Source: Acidisarcina polymorpha (GTDB taxonomy: Bacteria > Acidobacteriota > Terriglobia > Terriglobales > Acidobacteriaceae). From it: a stretch of 64,000 nt of DNA. Both the position numbers and the translations under genes were made by a program. Below the pieces are notes generated by a model. That model was not told the origin of the DNA. It saw only the letters and a list, made by a program, of their open reading frames with translations, and made no database searches. Location: NCBI RefSeq assembly GCF_003330725.1, contig NZ_CP030840.1, forward strand, positions 1,426,001 to 1,490,000. The letters run 5' to 3'. Positions 53,254 to 64,000 of the stretch are shown here, piece after piece (positions within the stretch are counted from its first letter, which is position 1; each line of letters opens with the position of its first letter).

Positions 53254-55140
53254 ATGAAAACAAATTTGAAGGCGCTGGCGAGTCTGGCGCTTGTTCTGGC
53301 ACTCCCATCTGGATACGCCCAGACGGCATCCAGCGGAACGACCAGTTCCACGCCGAAGTCTACTCACAGGAAAGTCCATCGCGCCGCGAAGCCTGAGGGT
53401 CCTTCGGTTCAGTCGCAGATCGATTCATTGCGCACGGATATGCAAACCCAGATTCAAAGCCTGAAGCAGCAGCTTTCCGACAAGGATGCGCAGCTCCAGC
53501 AAGCACAGCAAGCGGCCGCAGCAGCACAGCAAGCGGCACAGCAGGCCCAAGCCGCGGCCCAGCAGGCGCAGCAAGGGAACACCGACAATACAACCGCGGT
53601 CAACAGCCTTCAAGGGGCGGTCACGGACCTCAAGTCCAACAATGCGAGCATCGTGCAGACCGTGCAGGATAATCAGAAGCAGACCCAAGCGGCGATCGAG
53701 CACCCTGATGCGCTTCACTACAAAGGCATCACGCTGTCCCCGACGGGCAGCTTCATTGAAGCCGCCACGGTGTACCGCAACGAGGCACTGGGCGCGGACA
53801 TTAACACCCCGTTCAACTCGATTCCTTTCAATGGTGCGGACAACGCAAATATCAGCGAGTTCTTCGGCACCGGCCGGCAATCGCGTCTGGCGCTGCTGGC
53901 AGAAGGCAAGCTGACCAACAACTGGACGCTGCGCGGGTACTACGAAATGGACTGGCTCGGCGCCGGCGTTACGTCCAACAATAACGAGAGCAACAGCTAC
54001 GTATTGCGCCAACGCCAACTCTGGGCGCAGGCCGAATCCAACAGCGGCTGGATTTTTACTGCCGGGCAGATGTGGAGCCTGGCGACCCAGACCAAGACGG
54101 GCATGATCAACCGCACCGAGGTGCTCCCCGCGACCATCGATCCGCAGTACAACGCGGGCTTCGTGTGGGAGCGTCAATATGGCGCACGCATCGTGAAGTC
54201 GCTTGACAACAAACAGGTTTGGCTCGGTCTGTCAATTGAGAATCCGCAGACGTTGACGCCGAGCTGCCAGGCGACCGGCACGGGGATCGCCTGCCCCTAC
54301 AACTACATCATCGGTGCGGCCGGCAGCGGTGGCGGCCTCTACAACGGCGGCGGCGCTCCGGGCGCTACGTCCTCTGCCCCGCTCGCAACCTACTCCTTCA
54401 ACGTGGCTCCAGACATGATTGCCAAGGCAGTTTTCGAACCTAAGGGTCTTGGTCACTATGAAGTTTTCGGAATTGCGCGCTTCTTCCGCAACCGGGTTTA
54501 CCCGAATGCACCCGCTCCGGTCGCGGGCGTTGTTACTCCGGTCCCGCAGGTTGGGGCTTATAACGACTCCACGGTTGGCGGCGGTATTGGCGGCAGCGGC
54601 TTCTACACGGTCAAGAAGCTTGTCGACTTGAACGTCAACGGCCTATGGGGCGATGGCGTTGGCCGGTATGGTTCCTCCACGTTGCCGGATCTGACTCTGC
54701 GCCCGGATGGACAGCTTGCGCTGTTGCACGGATTCTCGGCGCTGGGCCAGGTGACATTCCACGCCACTCCCCGGCTGGACGCTTACTTCAACTACGGCGG
54801 CGATTATGCCTTCCGCCGCTACTTCGCGGTTCCTGGCGGAACCGAGGGCTACGGTTCACCGGCCATCAGGGACTCTGGATGCGGCATCGAAGTCACGCCC
54901 TCCAACGTGCCTCAGGTCGGTTATCAGCCTAATGCCCCAGCTGGATGCGGCAGCCCAACAAAGGACGTCCAGGAGATCACTGCCGGATATTGGTATGACT
55001 TCTACAGGGGCCCGATGGGACGCTTTCGTCAGAGCATCCAGTACAGCTACTTTGATCGCTATGGCTGGTCTGGAACGGGCGGCACTCCGAAGGGCAACGA
55101 CAACGTCTTCGAAACCTCCTTCCGTTATTACCTTCCCTAG
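53254..55140 (+). CDS. Coiled-coil porin of the DcaP-like type
   Basis: A 628-residue outer-membrane protein. It has a signal peptide (LKALASLALVLALPSGYAQ), a basic linker (STHRKVHRAAKP), then a long coiled coil at about residues 50-150 with an Ala/Gln repeat (QQAQQAAAAAQQAAQQAQAA), and a barrel from about 155 to the end (LSPTGSFIEAATVYRNEALG, LRGYYEMDWLGAG, YVLRQRQLWAQAES, final SFRYYLP). The N-terminal coiled coil probably trimerises and anchors to the cell wall, as in DcaP. An intrinsic terminator follows. The likely role is diffusion of small anionic or peptide solutes. Confidence 0.86.
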   Translation: MKTNLKALASLALVLALPSGYAQTASSGTTSSTPKSTHRKVHRAAKPEGPSVQSQIDSLRTDMQTQIQSLKQQLSDKDAQLQQAQQAAAAAQQAAQQAQAAAQQAQQGNTDNTTAVNSLQGAVTDLKSNNASIVQTVQDNQKQTQAAIEHPDALHYKGITLSPTGSFIEAATVYRNEALGADINTPFNSIPFNGADNANISEFFGTGRQSRLALLAEGKLTNNWTLRGYYEMDWLGAGVTSNNNESNSYVLRQRQLWAQAESNSGWIFTAGQMWSLATQTKTGMINRTEVLPATIDPQYNAGFVWERQYGARIVKSLDNKQVWLGLSIENPQTLTPSCQATGTGIACPYNYIIGAAGSGGGLYNGGGAPGATSSAPLATYSFNVAPDMIAKAVFEPKGLGHYEVFGIARFFRNRVYPNAPAPVAGVVTPVPQVGAYNDSTVGGGIGGSGFYTVKKLVDLNVNGLWGDGVGRYGSSTLPDLTLRPDGQLALLHGFSALGQVTFHATPRLDAYFNYGGDYAFRRYFAVPGGTEGYGSPAIRDSGCGIEVTPSNVPQVGYQPNAPAGCGSPTKDVQEITAGYWYDFYRGPMGRFRQSIQYSYFDRYGWSGTGGTPKGNDNVFETSFRYYLP

Positions 55141-55167
55141 TCTCTTTAAGGAAGCTCAAAAAGAGAG

Positions 55168-55192
55168 GGGCACCCTACCGGGTGCCCTTTTT
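55168..55192 (+). terminator. Intrinsic terminator, probably bidirectional
   Basis: Stem GGGCACCC/GGGTGCCC with a TACC loop (55168-55187) followed by TTTTT, 28 bases after the porin stop. On the other strand the hairpin is followed by a CTCTCTTTTT run, so it can also end the convergent GH1 transcript. Confidence 0.9.
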
Positions 55193-55241
55193 CTGTTGTG
55201 CGTGACGGATAGCACGTTCGGTGTCAAGATGACATGTTCGT

Positions 55242-56765
<1,524 letters not shown>

Positions 56766-56826
56766 TGACACAGTGTCGTCCTCCGTTCGCGATGCTAGCA
56801 CCGGCGAAGTACGGCAGTAAACTGAT

Positions 56827-58170
56827 TTAAGCAGGCACCTTGCCGCTAAATATCTGGAGCAGCAACCACGCGTTCAATCCCGCGATCAGGAGTGCGCTCG
56901 CCCAACTGGCGGTGCGCAGCCAAGTCCGGTTGACAAATGGCCCCATTCGCTTTGGATCGCTGGTGAAGGCGACGAGCGGAAAAACGGCGAAACTTAGCTG
57001 CATGCTGAGGATCACCTGACTCAAAACCAGCAGCCTGGCAGTCCCTCCACTGCCGTAGAGGGCGGTCACGATCACTGCCGGGATGATCGCCAATAGTCGC
57101 GTGATCAAGCGGCGGAGCCAGTTCGGCAGCCGGATTTCAAGAAAGCCCTCCATGACGACTTGCCCGGCCAGCGTTCCGGTAATCGTGGAGTTTTGTCCGG
57201 AGGCCAGCAGCGCGAGAGCAAACATGGTGCTTGCGCCGGTGAAGCCGAGCAGCGGGGTCAGCAATTTATATGCGTCCCCAATTTCAGCAACCTCGTAGTG
57301 ACCCTGCTTATGAAAGACGGCTGCGGCCACGATCAAGATCGCTGCATTCACGAGCAGCGCCATCATCAGCGCGATGGCTGAATCAAGGCTGGCAAAACGG
57401 ATCGCCTCCCGCTTGCCCTCCTGAGTGCGCGGATATTTCCTACTCTGCACGATGGAGGAGTGCAGGTAGAGGTTATGCGGCATCACCGTCGCGCCCAGGA
57501 TGCCGATGGCGATGTACAGCATTGCCGAATCATGAAAGATCACGGGAGAAGGAACAAAGAGGTGATAAAAGATGGGAGCCCATTCGGGCCGGGAGAGTGC
57601 GATCTGGACGCCAAACAGCAAGGCGATGGTTCCAATCAGCACCATGACCAGCGCCTCGAGATAGCGAAAGCCGCGATGTTCAAGCAGGAGAATGGCGAGC
57701 ACATCAAAGCTGGTGATCAATACACCGACGATCAACGGAATATGGAACAAGAGTTGAAGGGCGATCGCCGAGCCAATGACCTCGGCCAGATCGCACGCTC
57801 CGATGGCGATCTCCGCAATCAGCCAAAGGGCAATGCTCACCGGCTTGCTGTAACTCTGACGGCAGGCCTGAGCGAGATCTCTCCCGGTAGCAATCCCCAG
57901 CTTAAGCGCCAGACTTTGCAGCAGGATGGCCAGGAGATTCGACGCCATGATGACGTACAGCAGCGTGTATCCGTAGCGCGATCCGGCCTGGAGGTCGGTT
58001 GCCCAGTTGCCGGGATCCATATAGCCGACGGAGATCAGGAAACCCGGCCCGAGAAAGCCCAAGGCGCGCCGCCATAATTGAGGCGATTGCGAAACGTGCA
58101 CCGACGAGAAGATGTCAGGGAGCGAGGCCCTGGACGGGGACGCATCGAGTTCGGATGAGGTGGCTGGCAT
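56827..58170 (-). CDS. mntH: Nramp-family Mn2+/Fe2+ transporter
   Basis: A 447-residue proton-coupled metal importer with 11 helices. Metal-site motif [17 protein letters not shown] in TM1 (Asp, Asn), and [20 protein letters not shown] in TM6 (Met, His). The intervening [20 protein letters not shown] and [19 protein letters not shown] are normal for MntH. It probably imports Mn2+ into the cytoplasm. A DtxR/MntR-type regulator lies 224 bp upstream on the same strand, consistent with control by metal, though I could not identify its box with confidence. Confidence 0.94.
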   Translation of the reverse strand: MPATSSELDASPSRASLPDIFSSVHVSQSPQLWRRALGFLGPGFLISVGYMDPGNWATDLQAGSRYGYTLLYVIMASNLLAILLQSLALKLGIATGRDLAQACRQSYSKPVSIALWLIAEIAIGACDLAEVIGSAIALQLLFHIPLIVGVLITSFDVLAILLLEHRGFRYLEALVMVLIGTIALLFGVQIALSRPEWAPIFYHLFVPSPVIFHDSAMLYIAIGILGATVMPHNLYLHSSIVQSRKYPRTQEGKREAIRFASLDSAIALMMALLVNAAILIVAAAVFHKQGHYEVAEIGDAYKLLTPLLGFTGASTMFALALLASGQNSTITGTLAGQVVMEGFLEIRLPNWLRRLITRLLAIIPAVIVTALYGSGGTARLLVLSQVILSMQLSFAVFPLVAFTSDPKRMGPFVNRTWLRTASWASALLIAGLNAWLLLQIFSGKVPA

Positions 58171-58290
58171 TTTAAAGGACGCGAGACCCGGGCGTTAGGT
58201 TTAGTATGGCACAAAGTCTTCACATTACTATCGCTGAAATGTTAATCATGGTTACAGTGTCCCGGATTTTCTCCTTTTACGATCCGGCGC

Positions 58291-58306
58291 GCGCGAACGT
58301 TCGCGC
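58291..58306. other. Perfect 16-bp GC-rich palindrome between mntH and mntR
   Basis: GCGCGAACGTTCGCGC is fully self-complementary, in the 223-bp gap downstream of the mntR stop and upstream of the mntH start. It has no T-run, so it is not a standard terminator. It could be a protein-binding site or chance. Confidence 0.4.
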
Positions 58307-58393
58307 AAGGCCTGCGGGAGTGGGGCTCCCGAAGATCTCCATTGAAGGCTGTCGGTAGGGTGATGCGGACCGAAGAGGAAGCGAAATATTGGT

Positions 58394-59065
58394 TTAGCGG
58401 CTGATGCGGCGTTTGACCCAGACTTTTTCGGCAGCCATTTGGCCGAGTACGGTGGCGCCTGCTGACGTCTCTATTGAAAGAGTCTGGTCGTAGTTTTTCT
58501 TGAGGACCCTGACTCTTCCGCCGGGAGCGAAGCCGAGTTGATGCAGGAAAACCAGCAGCTTGGGGTCGCGCTCATAGAAGCTGACGACGTTGTATTCCGC
58601 GCCTTCGACCGCTGCCGATAGCAGAATATGGCCGCGCTTAGCGCGCTGCGCGGGGGTCTCCGGGAGAACGGTGTTGCCGTGCGGGCAGAGTCCCTTATCG
58701 CCCAACCGCTCAATCAATTTGGCTTCGAAGGCAGGAGAGACGGCGTGTTCCAGATGTTCCGCTTCGTCGTGGATCTGGTACCACTCCATGCCGAAGATCT
58801 CGGTCAGCATTCGCTCCACCAGGTGGTGGCGCAGAGCGGTCTTGGTGGCGGTCTCACGGCCTTTTTGCGTAAGCCGCAAAATCCCGTCGGCCTTGACCTC
58901 GACGTAACCATCTCGCTTCAAGCGCTTGACCGCCATGGTCACTGCCGGAGCCGACACCGAAAGCCAGTGAGCGAGGACCGCTGGAAAGACGGTCTTGCCT
59001 TCGCTTTCGCTCTCAAGAATTGCCTTGAGGTAATCCTCTTTCGAAACTGTGATTAACTCGGTCAT
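58394..59065 (-). CDS. mntR: DtxR/MntR-family metal-dependent repressor
   Basis: A 223-residue protein: N-terminal winged helix (SKEDYLKAILESESEGKTVF, LAHWLSVSAPAVTMAVKRLK, DGYVEV), dimerisation/metal domain (HHLVERMLTEIFGMEWYQIH, DEAEHLEHAVSPAFEAKLIE, LCPHGNTVLPE) and a C-terminal FeoA/SH3-like domain (about 150-223, GGRVRVLKKNYDQTLSIETS). The ligand cluster DEAEHLEH fits the DtxR family. The second N-terminal ligand position of Bacillus MntR (Glu 11) appears as Lys. It probably represses mntH when Mn2+ or Fe2+ is ample. The FeoA domain makes it the longer form. Confidence 0.88.
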   Translation of the reverse strand: MTELITVSKEDYLKAILESESEGKTVFPAVLAHWLSVSAPAVTMAVKRLKRDGYVEVKADGILRLTQKGRETATKTALRHHLVERMLTEIFGMEWYQIHDEAEHLEHAVSPAFEAKLIERLGDKGLCPHGNTVLPETPAQRAKRGHILLSAAVEGAEYNVVSFYERDPKLLVFLHQLGFAPGGRVRVLKKNYDQTLSIETSAGATVLGQMAAEKVWVKRRISR

Positions 59066-59139
59066 GCAACGCTAGTGTTACTTCCAGACTACACTGAGAG
59101 GAGTTATACTCCTGCGCTGGGGCGAAAGGAAGTCACTGG

Positions 59140-59667
59140 ATGTTCGCAAAATGTCATCGGTATCTGCTCGTTCTGTTCGCGGTGTGCCTGGTTGGGTCTG
59201 GCTTGGCATGGAGCCAGGCGGCGCTCGTGCTTCATGCGCCAGAGGCCGCCAAAGTGCTTCCGGAGTCGGTGTTTTTTCGGGGGCAATCCGCTCCCTTGCA
59301 ACTGCGAAATTCCGCTGGCATCAAGTTCGACGATGGGATGTTCGTGCTCGCGGCATTGGTCGATACGTCGGGGTATTCCACGTCCGTCCAGCAGAAGTAC
59401 CAGGCCTACTTCATTACGGAAGCTGCGATTGAAATCAACGGACACAGCCTGGCTCCCGGGGCTTATGGGGTAGGCTTTGTCGGAGGACATTTCGGGCTTA
59501 TGGACATCGGTAACCACGATCTATTTTCGGTCGACTCCACCCGGGATACTGAACTGAAACGACCAACTCCGCTGCAGATGATTGCGGAGGAGACGACGCC
59601 GGGGCGCTACCGGTTATATGAAGGACGCGACTATGTTGTCATATCGCGTCCCGCTTCATCGAAGTAA
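59140..59667 (+). CDS. Secreted protein of unknown function
   Basis: A 175-residue protein with a signal peptide (HRYLLVLFAVCLVGSGLAWS, QA). The mature sequence (HAPEAAKVLPESVFFRGQSA, PLQLRNSAGIKFDDGMFVLA, ALVDTSGYSTSVQQKYQAYF, ITEAAIEINGHSLAPGAYGV) suggests a beta-rich domain and ends VVISRPASSK. Comparable DUF2911-like small exported proteins occur in Acidobacteriota, but I cannot assign a named family with certainty. It is convergent with the large GH13 gene and 74 bp divergent from mntR. Confidence 0.7.
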   Translation: MFAKCHRYLLVLFAVCLVGSGLAWSQAALVLHAPEAAKVLPESVFFRGQSAPLQLRNSAGIKFDDGMFVLAALVDTSGYSTSVQQKYQAYFITEAAIEINGHSLAPGAYGVGFVGGHFGLMDIGNHDLFSVDSTRDTELKRPTPLQMIAEETTPGRYRLYEGRDYVVISRPASSK

Positions 59668-59707
59668 ATCACCGGCGTGGCCATCCGCTAACGAGAGCTC
59701 GACCAAC

Positions 59708-62700
59708 TTAGTTCTCGTCAGAGGCCGGCGGACTGCCGGCGAGGATCACCACTTCGCGCTCTTCCGTCGCAATCCTGGGATCCAAGGATTTTCGAGCGGC
59801 CTTGGATATCGAGGACTTCTCTGCCGGGTGACTTTCCCCGCCTTCCTCTGGTTCTCCGGGAACCGGCGGATCGACCGCAGCGAAGTTGAGCCGGTAGCCA
59901 GCCTTCGCGGCTGCTGAAAGTAGCGATCCGATGGTCGCTGCGAGCTTCCGCAACCGTTCCTTCTCGGCGGCCGGATCGATTTCCATTTTGACCAATTCGG
60001 GGAGCGTCGACCACCAAATCATTTGCTCGTGCGACTCCTTGTTAAAGAACCAGCCATTGCTGGTCTCGTGCAAGCCGGTGAGCCAGCGTACGTCGGGGTC
60101 CTTCCACCACCCTTCGGCTTTGGGGTTCGTCACGCTCTCTTTGTCTAGCGACGCGGTATCTAGCGATGCGGGATCTAGCGACGCGGGAAGGAAGGCAGCA
60201 CGAATGCGGGCAGCCGCGCGCCACGCATCCTCGCCTTCGATGCCCATGGAGGCGAAGGTCTCGCCGAATGCGGACCTTAAGCGAAGCTGGTCGAAGAGAC
60301 TGACTGCCCTGGCATCGATCGCGGCGCTTAAGGGCTGATGACCGGCGTCTTCCCCGGCTTCGATCCACTCCGCTAAAACCCGCAGCAGCGCCCATCCCAA
60401 GACCGGCGCCCATAGACGGGTGCTATCGATAAGCGGGCTTCTGCTGGGGAATACGCGCCGTGCTTCCGCCGACCATAGCGAACCGCCAGCGCCGTCCTTT
60501 TTCACAACCAGAGTCTCCTCCATCTGAGGAATGCGCATCGTCTTGCGGAGCAAGCTTCTGAGGCTGATGGCAAGCTTCTCGGAGTCGAGCGACTCCTGTT
60601 CCGTAGAACCGGTCTTGGCGGGAGCACCTGAGAAACGATAGGCCTGATGGAAAAAGACACAAGCACGGTCACAAATGGTTTCGTAGAATTCGTGCCGCTT
60701 CTTGTGCACGGCGCTGGATTTGAGATCGTGCGCATCCTTTTCAGTCAGGACATCCTGCAATTCGGAGAGTTCTGCCAAAGTGCGGATCAATGCCGGATCG
60801 AGCACGGCACGCAGAGCGTTCGCGACCGGTTGCAGCTTCAACTGAACCAGCGCTTCATCGAGATCCCAAACGCCCTTGCCGTGGAGTGAATCGCAGAGCT
60901 TGTCCCAGGGATGTTCCTTATCCACTCTGAGTTCCCGCCAGTGCAGCAGCACACGATACTGATAGGCATGGAGGGAGACCGATAACCCCTTGTCGCGGAG
61001 TTCCTTCGCCCGGAGCATGTATTCGAGCCCGCTTACGGTTTCGCGATAGGCGACGAATGTTGAATCGTCGGGGGGTAAAGCGAGTGCATCTTGAAGCGGG
61101 ACCTGCCGCAAAGTACCAGTAGATTTGTCGGCAAATGCGGCGGAATGATGGATCGTTCCATGAGTCTCGCCGTAATGGTTATGGAACAAGACAATGGCCC
61201 TCTGCTCGCCGCGGCGATTCGAGTAAGCGTAGACATTCTCGTCAACCTCGCCATTTTCTTTCCAGAAGTCATAGAGGACGAAGCTGCCACTCTCAGCGAA
61301 GAGTTTGCGTTCGCGGAGCAACGGCGCGATCTCGCGCTGATGCCGATCGACGAGGCTTTGATTCGGAGTTTCTTCGTAGCGAGGCCGGTAATATTCCATC
61401 CCGTACTTCTCGGTAAAGCCTTCGATCTGGCCATGACCGAACATCGGCAATCCGGGCAGCGTCGCCATCATCGTGGCGACTCCGAAGTACTTGTCCCCGG
61501 TGCCGAACTGGTCGATGGCGGTGCGCTCATCAGGATTGCTCATGAAGTTGACGTAGCGCTTCATGATGTCGGGATCGAACTCCAGCGTATTTTTGAGTAC
61601 CGACCGATACTTGGCATTGTCTTCGTCGCGCAACATGACCATGAAGGCGCTGTTGTAGACGCGGTGCATGCCGAGCGTGCGAACGAAGTAGCCCTCCATC
61701 AGCCAAAAGGCCTCGGCCAGCAGCAGCGTGCCGGGAACTTCCGCGGCGACCCGATCGACGACCTCACGCCAGAACTCGTGCGGCATGAGCGCGTCGAACT
61801 CGGCCTGGGTCATGCTGTATTCGGCGCGGGAAGGAATCGCTCCGCCACTGCCGGGGAGCGGAAACCAGAGGCGCTGCACGTGACGCCGCGCCAAGGTCAT
61901 CGCCGCGTCGAAGCGGATGATCGGGAAAAGCCGCGCAACCTGGAGGATGGTCTGAATGACCTGCTCGCGAACCGCGGCGCTCAGATAGTTCAACTGAGCA
62001 GTGTCGTTCCACGGGAAGCTGGTGCCGTCATTCCCGTGATAGACGTAATCGATGTGGCCGGTGCGATTATCGCGGCGGCGAAAGACCACGGCGGCATCGG
62101 TCTGTTCGTAGTAGTGATCTTCGATCTTGATCTCGACGCGATTGTCATTCGACAGATCGGGACCGTCGAATCGATATGCCGGATAGGGTGAATCCGGACG
62201 AGAGAGAAACCACTCCGGATGCTCAATGACCCAGGTTGAATCGATGCCCATGTGATTGGGGACCATGTCGCTGGCCAGGCGAATCCCTCTGGCCGCTGCA
62301 CGATCGCGCAGGTTCACATATGCTGCGTCTCCACCCAAATCCGCTGACACGTTATAGGAGGCGAGCGAATAGGCCGATGCCACGGCGTCAGGATTGCCGC
62401 ATAGATGCTTGATGGTCTTCGAGGCGCGGCTGCGCTCCCACAACCCGATCAACCAGAGGCCGTTCAAGCCACGATCGCGCAGGATGTCCAACTCTTCATC
62501 GGGGATCTGGTCGAGGCGCTCGATCTGGCGGCCATATTGACGGGAGAGCTGAACGAGCCAGACGTAGGTGCTCTTGGCAATCAACACCACTCTCGGCATC
62601 CACTCCACATCCGGACTAAAGCGCTCATACTCCTGATCGGAGGAAGTAAAGCTCGGCACATCGGCGTGGCTCCCCATTTCGAACTGGTGCCACTCCTGGC

Positions 62701-63520
62701 GGCGCTGCCCGATGTCGCCGCCGTGAGGATGAAATCGCATCCAGATGGCGGTTTCTTCCTCTTTCAACACGTCGACCGCAAGCAGGAGCCGGCGAATGTC
62801 ATCGCCGAGCAGCTTTGGCCAGTTCTCTCGCAGGAAGGCCAGTTGGCCATTCAGGGAGTTTGGCGCTGCACGAAGCGGCGCCTGCAGCAGATCGAGCAAG
62901 CTCACTTTGGGGCTGTTGGGGTTGTCCTCGTCGAGAGAAATAGCCGGCCTGCCGGCGAAATAACTTCCAAGATCTGCTGTCACCGCGGGATAGTCCGTAG
63001 ATTGACCGAGGCCTTGATCGTCAAAGAGCTCTTTGAAAGGACTGAAGGCCTGATTCTGATTGGCGAGCCACAGTAACAGAATCTCTTCGAGCGCGGCTTC
63101 GCGATGAGGCATTCCGCCCGTCGATCCGGCGAGCCATTCCTCCGGCTTCTCCTCACCGCGGAAAACAGCGGTATTGGGGAACTCGGCGACGAAAGAGCGC
63201 AGCAGCTTATCGACGCCTTCTCGACCGATCTTGGTCTCGAACCAAAAAAGCGCGCGGGTCATCACCTGCGGGTCATAGTTCTTGCGGTAATACTCGACCA
63301 GAGCATGGCTGATCTCATCGATCAGGCCCATAGCGAAGAGCGCGGCCGGGTTAACGATCGCCTCCGGATCATTCTTGGTATCGCGTACTTCATTCATCCG
63401 GTTGGCGAGTTCGCGGCTCGCCGCCAAATCCGCGAAGACCACATTGCCCGTATAGCTGAAGAGGACGTCGTTCACCTGATACCGGCTACGAGTGGCGCGC
63501 GAAATGTGGAACTCCATCAT
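59708..63520 (-). CDS. Large GH13 alpha-amylase-family protein
   Basis: The start ATG 63520 has AAAGGAAG upstream; the open frame to 63736 is not protein-like. The 1270-residue product has about 300 N-terminal residues of no family I recognise (MMEFHISRATRSRYQVNDVL...), then a GH13 barrel: region I LASDMVPNHMG (418-424), region II IIRFDAAMT (nucleophile Asp 538), region III LLAEAFW (acid Glu 603), region IV FMSNPDE (Asp 664; Pro where most GH13 have His). The C-terminal about 450 residues form helical regions of unknown role, with a 5-residue repeat (DPASLDTASLDKES). It is intracellular by lack of a signal. It probably handles storage alpha-glucans or trehalose. Confidence 0.85.
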   Translation of the reverse strand: MMEFHISRATRSRYQVNDVLFSYTGNVVFADLAASRELANRMNEVRDTKNDPEAIVNPAALFAMGLIDEISHALVEYYRKNYDPQVMTRALFWFETKIGREGVDKLLRSFVAEFPNTAVFRGEEKPEEWLAGSTGGMPHREAALEEILLLWLANQNQAFSPFKELFDDQGLGQSTDYPAVTADLGSYFAGRPAISLDEDNPNSPKVSLLDLLQAPLRAAPNSLNGQLAFLRENWPKLLGDDIRRLLLAVDVLKEEETAIWMRFHPHGGDIGQRRQEWHQFEMGSHADVPSFTSSDQEYERFSPDVEWMPRVVLIAKSTYVWLVQLSRQYGRQIERLDQIPDEELDILRDRGLNGLWLIGLWERSRASKTIKHLCGNPDAVASAYSLASYNVSADLGGDAAYVNLRDRAAARGIRLASDMVPNHMGIDSTWVIEHPEWFLSRPDSPYPAYRFDGPDLSNDNRVEIKIEDHYYEQTDAAVVFRRRDNRTGHIDYVYHGNDGTSFPWNDTAQLNYLSAAVREQVIQTILQVARLFPIIRFDAAMTLARRHVQRLWFPLPGSGGAIPSRAEYSMTQAEFDALMPHEFWREVVDRVAAEVPGTLLLAEAFWLMEGYFVRTLGMHRVYNSAFMVMLRDEDNAKYRSVLKNTLEFDPDIMKRYVNFMSNPDERTAIDQFGTGDKYFGVATMMATLPGLPMFGHGQIEGFTEKYGMEYYRPRYEETPNQSLVDRHQREIAPLLRERKLFAESGSFVLYDFWKENGEVDENVYAYSNRRGEQRAIVLFHNHYGETHGTIHHSAAFADKSTGTLRQVPLQDALALPPDDSTFVAYRETVSGLEYMLRAKELRDKGLSVSLHAYQYRVLLHWRELRVDKEHPWDKLCDSLHGKGVWDLDEALVQLKLQPVANALRAVLDPALIRTLAELSELQDVLTEKDAHDLKSSAVHKKRHEFYETICDRACVFFHQAYRFSGAPAKTGSTEQESLDSEKLAISLRSLLRKTMRIPQMEETLVVKKDGAGGSLWSAEARRVFPSRSPLIDSTRLWAPVLGWALLRVLAEWIEAGEDAGHQPLSAAIDARAVSLFDQLRLRSAFGETFASMGIEGEDAWRAAARIRAAFLPASLDPASLDTASLDKESVTNPKAEGWWKDPDVRWLTGLHETSNGWFFNKESHEQMIWWSTLPELVKMEIDPAAEKERLRKLAATIGSLLSAAAKAGYRLNFAAVDPPVPGEPEEGGESHPAEKSSISKAARKSLDPRIATEEREVVILAGSPPASDEN
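60144..60188. repeat. 15-bp in-frame tandem repeat in the GH13 gene
   Basis: Three units on the plus strand: TCTAGCGACGCGGTA, TCTAGCGATGCGGGA, TCTAGCGACGCGGGA. They encode the repeated pentapeptide (PASLD / PASLD / TASLD) of the minus-strand protein, in a linker of its C-terminal part. Confidence 0.85.
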
Positions 63521-63958
63521 GGCTGCTTCCTTTTTTTGTGACACTTCTTCTTGCAAATGCAGGACCACTCTAGGGTAGCGAAAATCCGAAATGACAGCCT
63601 TTTCCGTTGGAAAGGCTTTGCAAGGATCCATGTTCCACGCTACACCTACCCTGCTCCTGCTCAAGGGCCTGCTTGCAATAGCCAACGCAGAACCGGTTTC
63701 TCCTGACGCGGCCTTGACAAGCCGCGACGAGTTCACACTACCACCAACAAACCACGAAAATGCTCATCGGATCCTGAGCCGTCCGTCAGTTTAGCTAAGA
63801 GGTCATCTGGTGGGATGCACCGGAAGGGATTTGGGCTGACTATGGGGGGCGGCGGAATCGATGGAGCTTGCCGGGCGCAATCTGCTGAGGGCAGAAATAG
63901 CCCGACAAGCCAGCATGGAGCAGCGGAAGAGCGGGGTTAAAGAGAACTTCTCTTGCGG
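63521..63958. other. Upstream region of the GH13 gene, no gene seen
   Basis: About 440 bases. Frames on both strands are short or antisense without recognisable motifs. The GH13 promoter is expected near its right-hand start. No RNA gene is evident. Confidence 0.45.
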
Positions 63959-64000
63959 TTAGGGGCTGACGACGATCACACTGAAGGTCCCTGGGAGGAT
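63959..64000 (-). CDS. Possible 3' end of a gene entering from the right edge
   Basis: The minus-strand frame open at the edge reads ILPGTFSVIVVSP and ends with TAA at 63961-63959. Thirteen residues are too few to identify a family. The pattern resembles the last beta-strand of a secreted repeat or Ig-like domain protein. Confidence 0.25.
   Translation of the reverse strand: MLPGTFSVIVVSP

Noticed and set aside
53425-54177. Long minus-strand frame (250 codons) opposite the porin
   Set aside because: It is antisense to a clear signal-peptide/coiled-coil/barrel protein and contains the Leu/Arg-rich pattern expected from the complement of Ala/Gln repeats; no family motif.
61091-62191. 366-codon plus-strand frame opposite the GH13 gene
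   Set aside because: Shadow of the GH13 coding strand; the four GH13 catalytic regions are on the minus strand and this frame has no motif.

Overview
The window looks like a piece of an Acidobacteriota (Terriglobia/Acidobacteriaceae-type) chromosome. The evidence is the PadR plus giant MacB/FtsX-like 'ADOP' permease pair at 38.6-41.7 kb (an arrangement typical of that phylum), the DUF1801/PadR/DoxX/SRPBCC small genes, the secreted PIG-L/LmbE protein, the coiled-coil porin, and the moderately high GC of the housekeeping genes. No rRNA, tRNA or CRISPR array was seen.

Layout. (1) 0-9 kb is accessory DNA with small regulators (PadR, ArsR, TetR, ECF sigma), stress-type enzymes and many broken genes: truncated cupin, frameshifted SDR, frameshifted ECF sigma, TetR with an in-frame stop, alpha/beta-hydrolase and TPR remnants. 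(2) 9.2-33 kb is the centre of interest, a probable biosynthetic gene cluster. It holds a P450 (one frameshift), a cyclic-peptide-type ABC exporter, and a two-module NRPS read as C-A-T-C-A-T-C* with no thioesterase. Two tandem GT1-type glycosyltransferases follow, then a discrete fatty-acid/type-II-PKS-like operon (KASIII-like, KASIII, dehydratase, KASII, ACP), an SDR and a second P450. IS6 and IS3 remnants and a broken acyltransferase interrupt it. (3) 33-38.3 kb is a second scrap region (IS110/PepSY chimera, SRAP fragment, ADOP tail) with a few intact genes (SDR/HxlR divergent pair, SnoaL-like, DoxX). (4) 38.5-64 kb is mostly ordinary chromosome: ADOP permease with PadR, beta-lactamase-family hydrolase, YdcF, TsaC, TrmH/SpoU methylase, hydratase, APC permease, LmbE-like protein, outer-membrane proteins, HTH-TOBE protein, GH1 glucosidase, MntH and MntR, and a large GH13 enzyme.

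How the cluster could work (inference). The ketosynthase/dehydratase/ACP operon would build an unusual acyl chain. The N-terminal condensation domain of the NRPS would load it on the amino acid chosen by A1 (pocket code read as DMENAGAVN, resembling ornithine-type codes), and module 2 would add glycine (pocket code DILQLGLIW, the classic glycine code). The terminal condensation-like domain has lost the catalytic His of HHxxxDG and may release the product or recruit a P450. The glycosyltransferases and P450s would decorate the product and the ABC protein would export it. The predicted product class is therefore a glycosylated, oxidised acyl-dipeptide. Several frameshifts in the window could be true decay or assembly error, and this must be settled before calling the cluster functional.
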